A stretch of 64,000 nt of DNA from Dendrolimus kikuchii (GCA_019925095.2 CM034389.1:2998001-3062000), one strand, 5' to 3'. Counted from the stretch's first letter, positions 44,711 to 57,100 are shown. A program made the numbers and translations. Notes: generated from the letters alone by a model not told the origin.

Positions 44711-45028
44711 TCAAGACATTCTATCATTACCTTCTAATACCATAAATGCAAAAGTAAATCTTTTCACGACTAATGCGTGACTAAAACGATCCAAATTAAA
44801 TGTAGGCAGAAGATAGACTTCTTTAGAAAGAGTGTAGGCTACCTTTTGTCTTAAAAAGAGATCTTCAGGGGACAAAATAATGGGATGGTTATTTGTATGG
44901 GCGACCCACCATATTCCGGCTTTTGGTAAGAAATACAGATGTGTGTACGCGTTGCAGTTGAATTTTACTTCATTCAGTAAGTGCAAAATAAAAGAAACGA
45001 TATCGTTGGTAAGAACTTTTTTCTTTAT
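44711..45028 (-). other. Unassigned open frame
   Basis: A minus-strand frame of about 100 codons (NDIVSFILHLLNEVKFNCNA ... GIWWVAHTNNHPIILSPEDL) runs into the neighbouring S1 copy at its start. Composition is more protein-like than most frames here, but no motif, start or splice site settles it. It could be an old transposon ORF. Confidence 0.25.
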
Positions 45029-45215
45029 CATTACCACCTGATGGAAAGTGCTTTTGGACGTCTGCAATACCAAAGGTGCTACCAGTGTGCTGCCGGCCTT
45101 GACGGGAAGGGAACCTGGTTCCTAATATCGGATCACAACTGAAAGTTGTTATGGGGGCATACTCTGATCAGGGGTAGTGAGCATCAAGACGGGCAAATTC
45201 CTTCTACTTAGGTTA
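45029..45215 (-). mobile_element. Diverged S1
   Basis: ccacctgatggaaagtgc, aataccaaaggtgctac and aactgaaagttgttatgg preserve the minus-strand S1 order. Confidence 0.6.
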
Positions 45216-45571
45216 AGACAGGCAGCCTTTTTTTCATTAGCACTGGGGGAATGCATTTGTATATACCCTCGGACTCCGAGGGGTATGTGGGACTCCCGCC
45301 AGCCGACGCTACGCACACGCTTCTGATCATAAAAGGAGTAAGCAAGCACCGATCTCCAGACTACCCACTACAGCTTCCAGCGTCCCACCGCATCAAGAAG
45401 ACAAGAAGAGGTGTCCCAGGGACCATAACCCCGCGGCACTAGGTGTGGCACCCTCCCCCCCCCCCCCACCAGCCCCACTACGTCATAGGGAGGAGATGGG
45501 CAAAGCGGCGCTTGCGAACCCCTTTTCGCCGTCTGCGACAGGGGTCCGCCTTACGGCAGGCAGCTTTGCTG
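45216..45571. other. GC-rich segment, possibly a LINE 3' UTR
   Basis: It includes a run of 14 C near 45454. No frame is recognised. Confidence 0.3.
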
Positions 45572-45583
45572 TTTATTATTCTA

Positions 45584-45749
45584 CATATATAACTTCACGC
45601 CAGTTCCCTTGCGGGCTAGACGCGAACAACACAGCGCCATTCAGGCTTATTCTTACACACCTCACTTGCTTCTTTGACATTCATAGCTCTTGTCATGCAC
45701 GCTCGTCTGTTCTTAACGCTCCTGACATCACCTTCTGCTAGACATCACC
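45584..45749 (-). mobile_element. RTE tail with 12-bp TSD
   Basis: tttattattcta flanks it (45572-45583, 45750-45761). Confidence 0.8.
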
Positions 45750-46042
45750 TTTATTATTCTAGCTGTAATGATATACGAGATTATTGAATACAATGGTAGG
45801 TCAGTGATCGGTATAGAACATAAATCATTGACCTACTAGAAATCATTGACAAAAACGGATAACGGGTATCTATCAAATACAAGTGTGTTTTGTTGACGTC
45901 TCATAAGCAATATTATTTCAAAAGTGGAGTTATGGCCCTATAAGTGTATTTCAAGGTTTTGTTCTTATTACCTTAGCCTGTTTTCGTTTTCTAGGGTTCC
46001 GTGGATAAACACAGAATTAGGGTTGCCAACCGTACTATAATA

Positions 46043-46817
46043 CAGTGTAAACTCTATATAACGATACCGAGGGGACTGTGCATTTTATGGCGTTATAGAG
46101 AGTTGTTGTTAAATGGAGAGATGTCTGTTATTTTTGTCTGACGTCTTCTGCTGCACCTGTACTTTTTTTTTTTTAATTATTTTATTCATATCTTGCGGTA
46201 TTGAGGCATCTTGGTGATAAGGAAAGTACTTAGAAATTTCGGTATGCATGATGCCGACAGTCGAGTTTATTACGGGCTAGGATAGTAAAGCGATAAAAGA
46301 ATGTACACAGCTGCGCAGTTTTTACTAAGTTTGGCAACTTAAAAGGTAATTTTTATTACTTAATTGTTGACATTATTGAGAGTGGGTGTAATGCTATATA
46401 GAGTCTATCATTGTATGGAAAATAAGCTTTTTTATTTTTTATTTTTTAAGCAAGGGAAATGCATTTCGCACACTACCGGGTCCTTTACTCGAGATTAGAC
46501 CAAAGCGACGAGAGGTGAGACTACGAATGGACACCAGAGTCAATTGCCGGCTTGTGTGGACACTCTACTAATCAATACTCCACTAAAACCACCCTCCTCC
46601 CATGTACCCCATGTAGAAAAAGATTGAGACTTAGAACATAGTTACACCCACACTGATCCTAGCGCATCAGTGCTTGAGAGTGCCCCGGGAATCAGGGCAA
46701 ACACACTTCGTCAACAGGGGTGAATGGAAGACAAGCTAATCCCACCAAAGTCCAGTGATTTCGATGCTTAAGGGAGTTTGTCGTTAAACCGAGTGACGTT
46801 ACATGGAGTTGACGCTG
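46043..46817. mobile_element. pogo/Tigger-like MITE, 775 bp
   Basis: The ends cagtgtaaactctatataac and the inverse of gttacatggagttgacgctg match with a few changes. The flanking dinucleotide is TA on both sides, the Tc1/mariner-pogo target. No transposase frame remains. Confidence 0.7.
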
Positions 46818-47229
46818 TATATAGTATCATACTTATATTTTATCCAATTGTATTATATATTATAGAAAAATTATATAGTACGAAATGTACAATATTTTCA
46901 TCGCGAATTCAATTATCGCACTTTTTGTTCAAACACTTATGCTCATTTTAAAAATAATAGATCTTTTCCGGCCAAAGCAAAAAGTAGTAATAAATAGCCA
47001 TGGAAAATGCAATAATTAAATAAATAAATCTAAAAAAAATGTGTATTCTTTTTTTCATCTAAATTTCCCAAAAGTACTACTATACTTTTACAGCTTAAAA
47101 AGAAAAAAAATTAAAAAAAAAGTGGCAACACTACACAGAACCCTCATGTGTTCATTATAATCGATAACGCCCGTTCTTACGGTTGTCTGGTTTTATCATA
47201 AACGTTTTACATGGTTTTACTTAGAAGTA
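46818..47229. repeat. Repeat I copy and AT-rich flank
   Basis: 46997-47140 (catggaaaatgcaataat, tttcccaaaagtac, ttacagcttaaaa, agtggcaac) has a second copy at 59816-59960. Confidence 0.45.
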
Positions 47230-47231
47230 TA

Positions 47232-47400
47232 ATATTGTAAATGCAAAAATAACTCTGTATGCCTGTTACGCTTTCACGGAAAACGGTAACCATTTTGCTA
47301 AAAGGAGACCTAGAATTTTGGGCCAAAGAAATGTAATTAGTTGAGATGTAGCTATAAAAAAGCGTTGTTTTTCTATTACAAAATAGAAAACATCAGCCGT
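47232..47400 (+). mobile_element. Helitron-like fragment
   Basis: ataatattgtaaatgcaaaa and gttacgctttcacgg resemble the 5' part of the 6.6-kb and 48.4-kb repeats. Confidence 0.4.
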
Positions 47401-47549
47401 CAATTCTGTCACGTCCTTTATTCACTTTAAAGCAACAAAAAAACTAAATGTATTAAATTCTCCATGCCAAATGTATTATTAAATGCAGAAACCATAGATG
47501 GCGTGGATTTAACCTTTTTTCCCGGTATTACTTTAGATTCGAAACTACA

Positions 47550-47869
47550 TTTTTTTTCTTTTTTATTGCAGGAGATCAGCAGACAGGCAGACGGCCCACT
47601 TGATGGAAAGCGGTTACCATCGCCTATAGACATTTGCAACAGCAAAGTTGCTACAAATGCGCTGCTGCTCTCTTAAGGGAAACTGGAATCTGGTCACTAA
47701 TGCCGGAACACAACTCAAGGTTGTTATGGCGACATACTTTAGACCAGGGGTGGTAGCCATCCAGTCGGGCAAATACGCTACCACCTGGCTGTGGGTTGTT
47801 AAGTCGCCTCTTACGACAGGCCGCCAGGCCGCAGGAAATTGTATTCTTTCTCCGTTCCTGCACGGATAA
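47550..47869 (-). mobile_element. S1 SINE, full length
   Basis: From the tttttattgcagg complement of the A tail to cctgcacggata. Confidence 0.85.
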
Positions 47870-48094
47870 AATTAAGCCTCCCATATAAATAAATTGACGA
47901 ATAGACTAAGCCCTGCAGCATATGCAGTAAAAAATATGAGATTCATGACTGCTGTTGATACTGCTCGTTTGGTATACTTCAGCTATTTTCACAGCATTAT
48001 GTCATACGGTATTCTTTTATGAGGTAATGCAACTGACATAAATGCTAATTTTGTCACTGCAGAAGCGTGCTATTCGCTCAATTTACAACATGGG

Positions 48095-48735
48095 AACGCG
48101 GCATTATATTCGATTTTTATTTTTCCGGCGTTTCGGCCACTTTTCAGTAGCCGTGATCACGAAAGACGAAAATGTCAAGTATCAATGAGTATTGGTAAAA
48201 TCTTTATTTAGCCTACCGCCATCTTGTTGATTTTAATTATTTAGTTTTAATTTTGTTTATGGTTATTATTTACTCTATGGGAGCCTAATCTAATTTATCA
48301 CCGCTTCGCAACATGTGGTTTGAAGAGAAGAAGCTTTACGCAAGAAACTCTTTAGGAACATGCCTGGCTCTAGTAATTTTATATACTCGTAATATTAAAT
48401 CCTACTTCCTACTAATATTATAAACACGAAAGTTTGTAAGAATGTATGTTTGTTACTCTTTCACGCAAAACTACTGAATGGATTTTGATACAACTTTACA
48501 ATAATATAGCTTACACATCAGAATAACACATAGGCTACAATTTATAAAGATATTGCGTATTATCCAAAATATAACAATTTTCCATAACCACGCGGGTAAA
48601 ACCGCGGGGCGCAGATAGTATAAGATAAAATGAAAAGAGAAATTGTCAATCAAGTTGGTTTGTTGGTTTACGCTTAAAACCGTTAAAACGTAGTTTTATT
48701 ATTATACTAGTCGATTAAACTTAAGAAAATACTAA
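48095..48735. mobile_element. Second Penelope-like copy, interrupted
   Basis: 48118-48390 repeats the interior of the 30.8-kb element (cgtttcggccacttttcag, gtttatggttattatttac) and 48667-48735 its right arm and tail (gcttaaaaccgttaaaacgt, aacttaagaaaata). A Helitron-like repeat lies between. The left arm is truncated. Confidence 0.6.
48408..48623 (+). mobile_element. Helitron-like repeat nested in the Penelope-like copy
   Basis: It starts tcctactaatattataaac and ends near cgcggggcgcagatag. The 6.6-kb repeat is its relative. Confidence 0.55.
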
Positions 48736-48768
48736 TATTTTTCTAAATTATTTATTGAAAAATGTAAA

Positions 48769-48922
48769 AAAACTTTTTGTATATGGTAAATTTGAATTTA
48801 ATATTGGAATGCGTGGCTGTCTAAGTTGTTTCTGCCACCATTGAAGTAACACTCGAAAATATATCTCGTAACAACGTAGACCTCTCGTGGATTTATTAAT
48901 CGCGACTTCTTAGCCCCCAACA
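48769..48922 (+). mobile_element. Copia-type 5' LTR, truncated at its outer end
   Basis: It ends cttagcccccaaca. From aaactttttg onward it matches the 3' LTR with one substitution (position 48891 region, gtggatt against gtggttt), but the first 10-13 bp of the LTR are absent. Confidence 0.85.
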
Positions 48923-51900
48923 GGCTACACTTTTAAAGCGTTTAATCCTGCACAAAATGTCGGAGACAGGAAATGTTAGGCAACATTTGGATACTTTTTT
49001 CGACGCTGCGGACAAGCTTGCAGAGATGGGTATAAGTATCAACGAAGATTTAGTATCTATTATGTTGTTATACAGTTTGCCCGGAAATTTTGAAAGCTTT
49101 AGATGTGCGATTGAATCGAGAGACGAGTTGCCGAGACCAGAGGCCTTGAAAATTAAAATACTGGAAGAGCATGAATCCAGAAATGCAAATAAAAATCTGG
49201 ATGAAGGTGTTCTGTACACAAATACGAGAAAGTATTTTAAGAAGAGTAAGAAAGGCGCAAAGAGCAGATGTACAGTTGAAGACAAAACTGATCTCAATAA
49301 GAGAGGAACTGAAAAGAAAGAAGGTTTTAGGTTTAAATGTTATAAATGTCACGAACGTGGACATAAAGCATCGGAGTGCAAAATTAAAATAGGTAGAAAA
49401 GCACAGAAAGCAGAAGAAACACTTTGTATTAATAATATTCTAACCACTTTTAATGTTTTAGATGTAGAAGTTTCTAATGCTGTAAATGTTCAAAAACATG
49501 ACTGGATTTTGGACAGTGGGTGCACGTCTCACCTTTGTAATGATGCGAGTAAGTTCGGAGACAGTTTAAAAATGACTAGCGGAGAATTAAATTTAGCGAC
49601 GCATGTAAGTACTAACATAAAAGGTAAGGGTACTGTAAGGTTGTCGGCATGGAGCGAACACTCGAGGGATTTATTTGAACTACGCGATACGTTGTTTGTT
49701 CCTAATCTAAGGACGAATTTAATTTCAGTAGCCAAAATAACAAATAACGGTTATAAAGTTACGTTCAATAACGATGTAGCTCAGGTTATTGATAAGAATG
49801 GTGAAATTAAATTGTCGGCATATCGTAGAGGTAATTTATATTGTTTGAATAGCCCGGAATATATATTTAATTTGAGTGATTCGAATGCTGATGTACGTTG
49901 TTGGCACGAGCGATTAGGACATTTGAATGGAAAAGATGTTGCTAAGCTTTTAGGTAAAATAGGTGCTAAGTTTGATGTAACCGAAGTACGAAACTTACGT
50001 GATTGCGATATTTGTGCTAAAGGAAAAATGACCGCATTACCTTTTTCTGATTCCCATAGTTATTGTACTGAAAAATTACAAATAGTCTATTCTGATATTG
50101 TAGGACCTATGAGATGTGAATCTATAGGGGGAGCAAAATATTTTATAACTTTTATCGACGATTGTACACGTTGGTCTGAAGTTTATTTTCTAAGTGCGAA
50201 AAATAAAGCCTTAGAAGCCTTTAAGGTGTATAAAAGTCACGTTGAGAACATTACGGGACTGAAGATCAAATATCTCCAGACCGACAATGGAGGAGAATAT
50301 TGCAATTCGGAATTTGATCGATTTTTGAAACAAGCAGGTATACAGCGAAGACTAACTGTACCTCGAACACCGCAGCAGAACGGAATAGCAGAACGAATGA
50401 ACCGGACCTTGGTGGAAATGGCAAGGTGTATGCTATTGAGTTCTGATCTTTCCTCAGGTTTTTGGGCCGAAGCGGTAGATACTGCATGTTACGTCAGAAA
50501 CCGTTGTCCTACTAGAAGTCTACAGGGTGAAATTCCTTATGAAAAATGGCGAAACAAATCGGTGAAAATTACATACCTTCGAAGATTTGGAACTAAGGTA
50601 CACATTCTCGATAAAGATCCAAACAAAGATAAATTCGCAGCACGAGGTATTGCTGGTAACTTTGTTGGATACCCCAAGAACGCCAAGGGATATCGTGTGT
50701 GGATTCCTGAGCGAAGGCAGTTCATGATTGCGAGAGATGTGAAATTTCACGAAAGTCTAAATACATGAAAGGACATCTCGAAGCAAGAGCCGAGCCTATT
50801 AAACATCACGAAAGACGGCGATCAGGATTTCATAGAAATAGACGTTACAAAATCGAATGTTCCAGTTGAACAACGTAGGCATGAAGCAGAAGAGGTTGAC
50901 AATATGCAAGACATATGGAGTGAATGTCAAGAATATCCTGCAGAGTGTGACGAAGATGTGTCTTCATCTAGACGATTACAAGTGGAACAACAAGCCGAAG
51001 AAACAAGGCATGACGCGCTTGATCAGCTAAGGATGATGACGAGAGCTCCTGGTAGACCTAGAATATTACGCACAGGAAGCGTAGGCCGACCGAAGAAGAT
51101 CTATCAAACAAGGGAAGTTGAGCGATCTGTAACTTCTACTGATGCAAATGAGGTTGAAGATTTTGCTGGTTCAACTGAGATCACCTTGAAGAATGCTTTG
51201 AAAAGTAAGGATAAACCTGATTGGGAGGAAGCCATATTATCTGAAATTAGAAGTTTAGTTCAGAAAGGTACATGGGAGATAGTAAAGAGACCGAAAAACA
51301 GGAACATCATAGGCTGCCGTTATGTGTTGACGACAAAGCAGAACGTCGACAAGACTCTAAAGAAGAAAGCGAGACTTGTAGCACAAGGTTTCAGCCAGCG
51401 ATATGGGGTCGACTATGAGAAAACCTTTGCACCTGTTGCTAGATTAGACACCGTCAGATTGTTAATGGCTCTCGCAGTTGAATTGAACTTGGAAATACAC
51501 CAATTAGATATAAACACTGCTTATTTAAATGGATTCTTGGATGAAGAGATTTACATGGAGATACCAGAACTATTAGGAGAAAGTTTAATTAAGCTTATGA
51601 ATCGTGAGGGAGAAGATCCAATGGTCAAAAAGCGTACGCAAACCATGCTGAATAAATTGGATAGTGGTTGCGATTCATGCTTATTGCGGAAATCATTGTA
51701 TGGTTTGAAGCAAGCCGGACGTCAATGGAATCTCAAACTCAACAAAAAGTTGATCGCTATGGGATTGAAGCAGAGTCTGAACGAGCCATGTTTATACTTT
51801 AAACAAAGTGCAAATAGCCATTTGTTTGTATTGGTTTACGTAGACGATATTTTGGTGGCAAGTCAAGAAAAAAGTTTAATTATTAAATTTAAAGATGAGC

Positions 51901-52762
51901 TGTCAAGGGAGTTTGAATTAAAAGATTATGGTCGGGCAAAATATATTTTAGGAATAGACATACGGAGAAATAATAATGACAATGTCATTATTTTGTCACA
52001 ACAAAGTTATATTGACAATTTATTAAAACGTTTTTCAATGGAAAATTGCAATAAATGTGCAACGCCGATGGAAATTAATTCCAAATATAAACCAGAAGAA
52101 AAATGCGACGACGACGAAAGCGATAAAAATTGGCCATATCGAGAATTGATAGGTTGTTTGAATTACCTAAGCAATGCAACTAGACCAGATATTGCCAATG
52201 CGGTAAGTAAGCTAAGCCAAAAAGTCACGAATCCTGAAAAATCTGATTGGAAATCTGCAAAACGTGTACTACGTTACTTGAAAGGAACTATCCAACGTAG
52301 TCTTGTATACAAGAAAACTGGTAATTGTATACAGGGTTTTTCGGACGCAGATTGGGGGAATTGTTTACTAGACAGACGATCTTATTCGGGTTATGCATTC
52401 ATTTTAGGTGGTGCGTGTATACGACTTGTGAGGCAGAGTACGTCAGCCTGTCTGAAAGTATGAAGGAGGCAGTCTATCTAAATAGTCTGATGAAGGAAGT
52501 AGGGCTCATGAGGTATGCTCAAGTGATTGTTCATGCCGATAACCAAGGGGCTATGTTTTTAGCTCAAGACCCAATGTTTCATGCGCGTAGCAAGCATATT
52601 GATATTCGATATCACTACATTAGGGAGGTTTTAAGGGATACGAATGACATTGTGTTGAAACATGTGCCCACTGAATCCATGTTGGCAGACGTGCTTACTA
52701 AGCCGTTGCCTAGTGTTAAACACTACAAGTGTTTAGATGGTTTAGGTATTAAGTTGAGTTAA
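48923..52762 (+). pseudogene. Ty1/copia gag-pol, broken
   Basis: The order gag, protease, integrase, reverse transcriptase, RNase H identifies Ty1/copia. Within the first frame (48957-50768): gag, CCHC knuckle CYKCHERGHKASEC at residues 128-141, protease DSG at 186-188, integrase H317/H322/C350/C353, and D380, D443, E479 with the normal D-35-E spacing. The second frame (50904-52463) has reverse transcriptase YVDD at residues 312-315. Three lesions are seen. The N-terminal gag half and primer-binding site are missing, so the LTR joins mid-gag. A single in-frame TGA (50766-50768) divides integrase from polymerase. A deletion near 52420 shifts the frame and removes the middle of RNase H, which resumes at CEAEYVSLSESM. 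It cannot move by itself. Confidence 0.92.
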
Positions 52763-52810
52763 TTTGTCTTCTGGATATTTTATGTAATTAAATTAAAATT
52801 TATAGGGGCG

Positions 52811-52975
52811 TGATGGATATACAAACTTTTTGTATATGGTAAATTTGAATTTAATATTGGAATGCGTGGCTGTCTAAGTTGTTTCTGCCACCATTGAAGT
52901 AACACTCGAAAATATATCTCGTAACAACGTAGACCTCTCGTGGTTTTATTAATCGCGACTTCTTAGCCCCCAACA
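52811..52975 (+). mobile_element. Copia-type 3' LTR
   Basis: 165 bp from tgatggatatac, just after a purine-rich ataggggcg tract, to cccccaaca. A TGAT...CAACA unit with no internal frame. Confidence 0.85.
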
Positions 52976-52976
52976 G

Positions 52977-53193
52977 TTTTTAGTGGGTATTGGGGTTGCT
53001 CGCCCGTGCAGCAACGCTCGGAGTCTTCCACACTATTCTGTGACGTCGATCGCGGACGGAGCGCTGCCAAGAGCATACTATTGCTGCAGTGTTATCGCCC
53101 CCGACCGACGCGTGTCGTTCCCCTAGCAACGACCCAGTTTGTGCGTAAATCGGTTAAGCATTTTCCCTCGCCTCAAAACAAAAAAAAAAAAAG
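52977..53193 (+). mobile_element. R1-clade LINE 3' UTR fragment
   Basis: It begins tttttagtgggta directly after the copia LTR and ends in an A run (53179-53190). The body upstream is missing. Confidence 0.5.
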
Positions 53194-53194
53194 T

Positions 53195-53260
53195 CTTTGG
53201 AAGATGTGATGCCGCCAGAGTGTCAACACATGTCACATCCCACACAAGCGGCCGTCCCAT
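53195..53260 (-). pseudogene. Retroelement ORF C-terminal fragment
   Basis: The minus strand encodes [20 protein letters not shown], the opening of the domain seen more fully at 57842-58210. Confidence 0.6.
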
Positions 53261-53737
53261 CTTCCAAGGAATAAGTGACATTCCGTCATAATATTTTATA
53301 TTAATTTGTATTACATATTACGAATGGTTTTCACCCCTATGGGCTTACATTGGCCAATTAGCAACAAATAAATAAGTAAAACATTGTCTTTGGTACGGAA
53401 CCACTTTCTGTGTATGCCTTAGCATACACTTGGCTGATTTTTATGGCTATTTTAAATAAGTTCGCTTTTAAAAGTGTTCAAAAAAGTAAATAATGTGGGA
53501 TGAAAAATTATGGTTGAAACCACCATTTCTGGTTGGAATTGTTTTACAACTAGACCCCATTTATAGACTAGCTCTCTATTTTATAAACTTAAATGGCTGC
53601 TTTATAAATGGTTTTTAATTAATATAGTTTAAGCAATATGTTTATTGCGTACAATGTGAATAATTCCTCTTTTAAATTATGAAATCGGCGCATATCAAAA
53701 CCAATTTACGTTTTATTTAGCACTTACTTCAAAATTA
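53261..53737. other. Unassigned AT-rich sequence
   Basis: Nothing recognised. Confidence 0.3.
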
Positions 53738-54075
53738 TCTATATATTAATACATGAAGCAAAAACCTTGTAAATCTTTTTACTAAAATTGCTTGTTGTTT
53801 TTTAACTATCCCACGGGAACTCTTAAATTTTTCGGGATCAAAAGTATCCTATATATTGACCAGGGATATAAGCTACCACCATACAAAATTTCATTTCAAT
53901 CGGTCCAGTCGTTTCGGAGATTAGCCGGTACAAACAGACGGACAAACAGAGAAACAAAAAATTTCAAAAAAATGTAAATTAATTCCATTTCACTTCTTAC
54001 ATCCCCCTGAGTCGGTTTTTAGCATTTTTTTTCATTGTACAGAAATTCGACCTCTAGACTTTTATTATATGTATA
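53738..54075 (+). mobile_element. Helitron A start joined to repeat C
   Basis: 53738-53795 is only the first 58 bp of Helitron A. 53796-54075 is an uninterrupted repeat C, giving the empty site (gtaaattaattccattt) for the insertion at 30748. Confidence 0.6.
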
Positions 54076-54464
54076 CAGTTATATGTATACACGCGTATAC
54101 AAGTTTTGCTTTTCGTCATTTGGCGCCCTCCTCTCATAAGATGCTGATTATATGACAATGAGACCACCCCAGAAGTATACACATGCAATAAAGAATTTAA
54201 TCATCATCATCATCAAAAAATTTAAAAAAAAAATCGGTTCACTTTCGACGGAGTATTCGCGTAATAAACACACAAACAAATATAGAGTAGAATTGAAAAT
54301 CTCATTTTTGGAAGTCGCTGAAAAATTAAGTCTGTTTCCTATCCTACGTACACCGTTTCGTAGAAGAAGACGCGCCAAGAAACTCCCCAGAGTAGAAGTA
54401 AACATCGTATAATAGACAGCCTTGTCGCTAAAACGTGATTTTAACAGACTCCTATAATTCATAT
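54076..54464. other. Unassigned, with a gaaactccccag repeat piece
   Basis: 54340-54400 shares the cgtttcgtagaagaag...aagaaactccccag motif with several repeats. No gene. Confidence 0.3.
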
Positions 54465-54758
54465 TGCATGAGTTTAGCAGACAGGCAGACAGACGGCCCA
54501 CTTGATGGAAAGCCGTTGCGGCCTATGGACATTTGCAACACCAAAGGTGCTACAATGCGTTGATGCTCTCATAAGGGAGACTGGAACCTGGTCACTAATG
54601 CCGGAACACAACTCAAGGTTGTTATGGCAAACTCTAGAACAGGGGTGGTAGCCATCCAGTCGAGCAAATACCTAACCAGCTGGCTGTGGGTTGTTTTGTC
54701 GCCTCTTACGACAGGCTGCCCGGGCGCAGGAAATTGTATTCTTTCTCCGTTCCTGCAC
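54465..54758 (-). mobile_element. S1 SINE
   Basis: Near full length, from atattgcatgag to ccgttcctgcac, with a small gag duplication. Confidence 0.8.
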
Positions 54759-54905
54759 ATGATGACTCAGAAATTATTTTCTATAGTAAAACTTTAAAAA
54801 GCGTTTTGAACTACAAATGTAATACAATTTATCATAACGTTGACAATATGCCTGCTGACCACAACAATAAATATCAAACAAAACCACTGTTCACGTGGGA
54901 AAATT

Positions 54906-55007
54906 ATATACATACATACATAACTTCACGCCAGTTCCCTTGCGGGGTAGGCACGATCAACAGAGCGCCATTCAGGCTTATTCTTACACACCTCACTTGC
55001 TTCTTTG
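54906..55007 (-). mobile_element. RTE tail with 13-bp TSD
   Basis: acgtgggaaaatt flanks it (54893-54905, 55008-55020). Confidence 0.88.
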
Positions 55008-55056
55008 ACGTGGGAAAATTGTACAGTAAAAGATTAGGTCTACATATTTATAATTA

Positions 55057-55410
55057 CTAGTGATCGCCCGTGGGCGAAATTGGACCATAATAATTTATTT
55101 AAATTATAAGTTTGACCACATTATTAAGGTTCTGTTGTCAAAGACTATAACTTCTATAATCACAGATTTCGTCAAGGCGACACTGTTAATTTGACTTTAA
55201 CAATAAACAAAAGAGTATATAATGCGTGTGTGTATCAAATACATGGTAGTGTGTGTAATGTTATTTTTATTGATTAAATGCATAATTTAAAAAAAAAATA
55301 GCATTCTGCCCTATATAAACTATAAGTGTGCGAAATTTCATACTCCTCCGTCCGCGCAATTTTCGTAAAAAGGGGTACAAAGTTTTTGCTTCACGTATTA
55401 ATATAACGAT
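55057..55410 (-). mobile_element. Helitron A
   Basis: CTAG end at 55057-55060 on the minus strand; 5' end near 55410. No nested insertion. Confidence 0.75.
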
Positions 55411-56397
55411 GTATAATTTAGATTTATTTTTTTTCATTTTAAAATCCACAATTTGACAGTAAAGTAAAACAAAACGTAGATTCCCATTTAAATCAAATAA
55501 GATAAATCTCACAGAAATTTGTAGTAGGTGGTGAGGACTTAATATGCGTATTAAAGTAATAAACCTAAAACTAAGCTATAAAATACCATAGATAATAATG
55601 TAAAGAAGGAAAAGATTAACCTAAAATCCTAAAAAACGTCAAGGGAAGCAAAAAAGTAGGAGATAAGAAAATAAAAAGAAATGTCTTTAGTACTTTGATT
55701 CTCAGGGGCGCTAAAGAATACGGAACCGCGGTCTTTGACTGAGGCACAAAACAAATGAAGTGTAGGAACCAAGCATTTGTAACTTTCTTTTCACTTTGTA
55801 TTTTATTTGCTTCCATGTCTGTGTATATCACTAACCTTTTAAGACGGAACCACCACAAATTTGTTGCCGAACTGTCACACACGGCTAATTGGGAAGCACC
55901 ACAAATTTGTGGTCAAATACAGATAATTAAAACGAACGTTGAACTGATGCTTTCTCCCTCTAACATAGTATTTGTATTAGAGTAAAAGAGACGATATAAT
56001 TCTCTTCGTTTTGGCGCGGAAATTTTGATGGCACCTGGCAGATTATGGACAAAGATAATATTAAATTTGGCTCCTTTTAAGGGTTAATGGCCCTAGCGGA
56101 GGATCAGCGCACGTTAACTCAACCAGCAACATGTTGAGCTAGGACCGCTTTAGAGCTACACTTGCTTCGTTTTTTTTCTTGCATGGGTCGTTTATTTATT
56201 TATACTAGTGTAATGTATTTTTATTTGTGTTGTATTTCTAAATAAATGTTTTTTTCTTTCTTTTCTTTCTTTCTAACTAAGACAGTTACAAATGCTGGGT
56301 TCCTATGCATATGTTAAAATTTAATGTATAGACAAATCATGTCATTTTTTTACCAATGCTGAACAAAATAATTAACAATAAGATATACTATCTTCTA
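55411..56397. other. Unassigned sequence
   Basis: The 76-codon frame at 55755-55985 is not recognised and has no splice context. 56215-56275 has an aataaa then CTTT-rich end typical of a LINE tail. Confidence 0.3.
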
Positions 56398-56685
56398 TGC
56401 TAATCTATACTCTGGAAGTCATGGTAGCGTAATAACTATCGCGCGCGTCCCAAACTCAAAGGTTGCAGGTTCAAATCCTGGTCGGAACGCATGCACCACG
56501 AAGGCAGTTTTCAGACCTTAATTGCATATTGTGACGACTACCACGTGCTAACAACAAGGAAGGAAAACATCGTGATGAAACCTGCACATCGAAATAACTG
56601 ATGTGTCGAATCTGTCAAGCCACCTTGACCAAGCGTGGCGGGTATACTGTCTGTTCCCCAATAGTGGGATGTTTATGGACTGTTA
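56398..56685 (+). mobile_element. T-SINE
   Basis: A-box-like tggtagcgtaataacta and B box ggttcaaatcc, then catcgtgatgaaacctgcac. Its tail is cut by Helitron A after gactgtta. Confidence 0.75.
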
Positions 56686-57020
56686 TCTATATATTAATAC
56701 GTGAAGCAAAAACTTTGTACCCCTTTTTACGAAAATTGCGCAGACGGAGGAGTATGAAATTTCGCACATTTATAGTTTATATAAAGAAGGAGTGCAGAAT
56801 GTTAATATTTTTTTTAATTATGCATAAAAAATACATTAAGTTAAAAAAAAAACATTACACACACTATCATGTATTTGACACACACACGCATATAAACTCT
56901 TTTGTATATTGTTCAAGTCAAATTAACAGTGTAGGTAGCCTTGGCGAAATCTGTGATTATAGATGTATAATCTTTGACATTCAGTATTGTGGTCGAATTT
57001 CGACCACGGGCGACCACTAG
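56686..57020 (+). mobile_element. Helitron A, complete and uninterrupted
   Basis: TC start after A, CTAG end before T. The hairpin gtggtcgaatttcgaccac lies about 12 bp before the end. 335 bp, no coding capacity. This is the reference copy used to read the nested ones. Confidence 0.88.
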
Positions 57021-57100
57021 TTATTATTATACTCTGTTGTGATCTTGATTATAGCTTTTGGGGCCGGCTCGATGGGTGTGATTCCACGGTTTTATATAAT

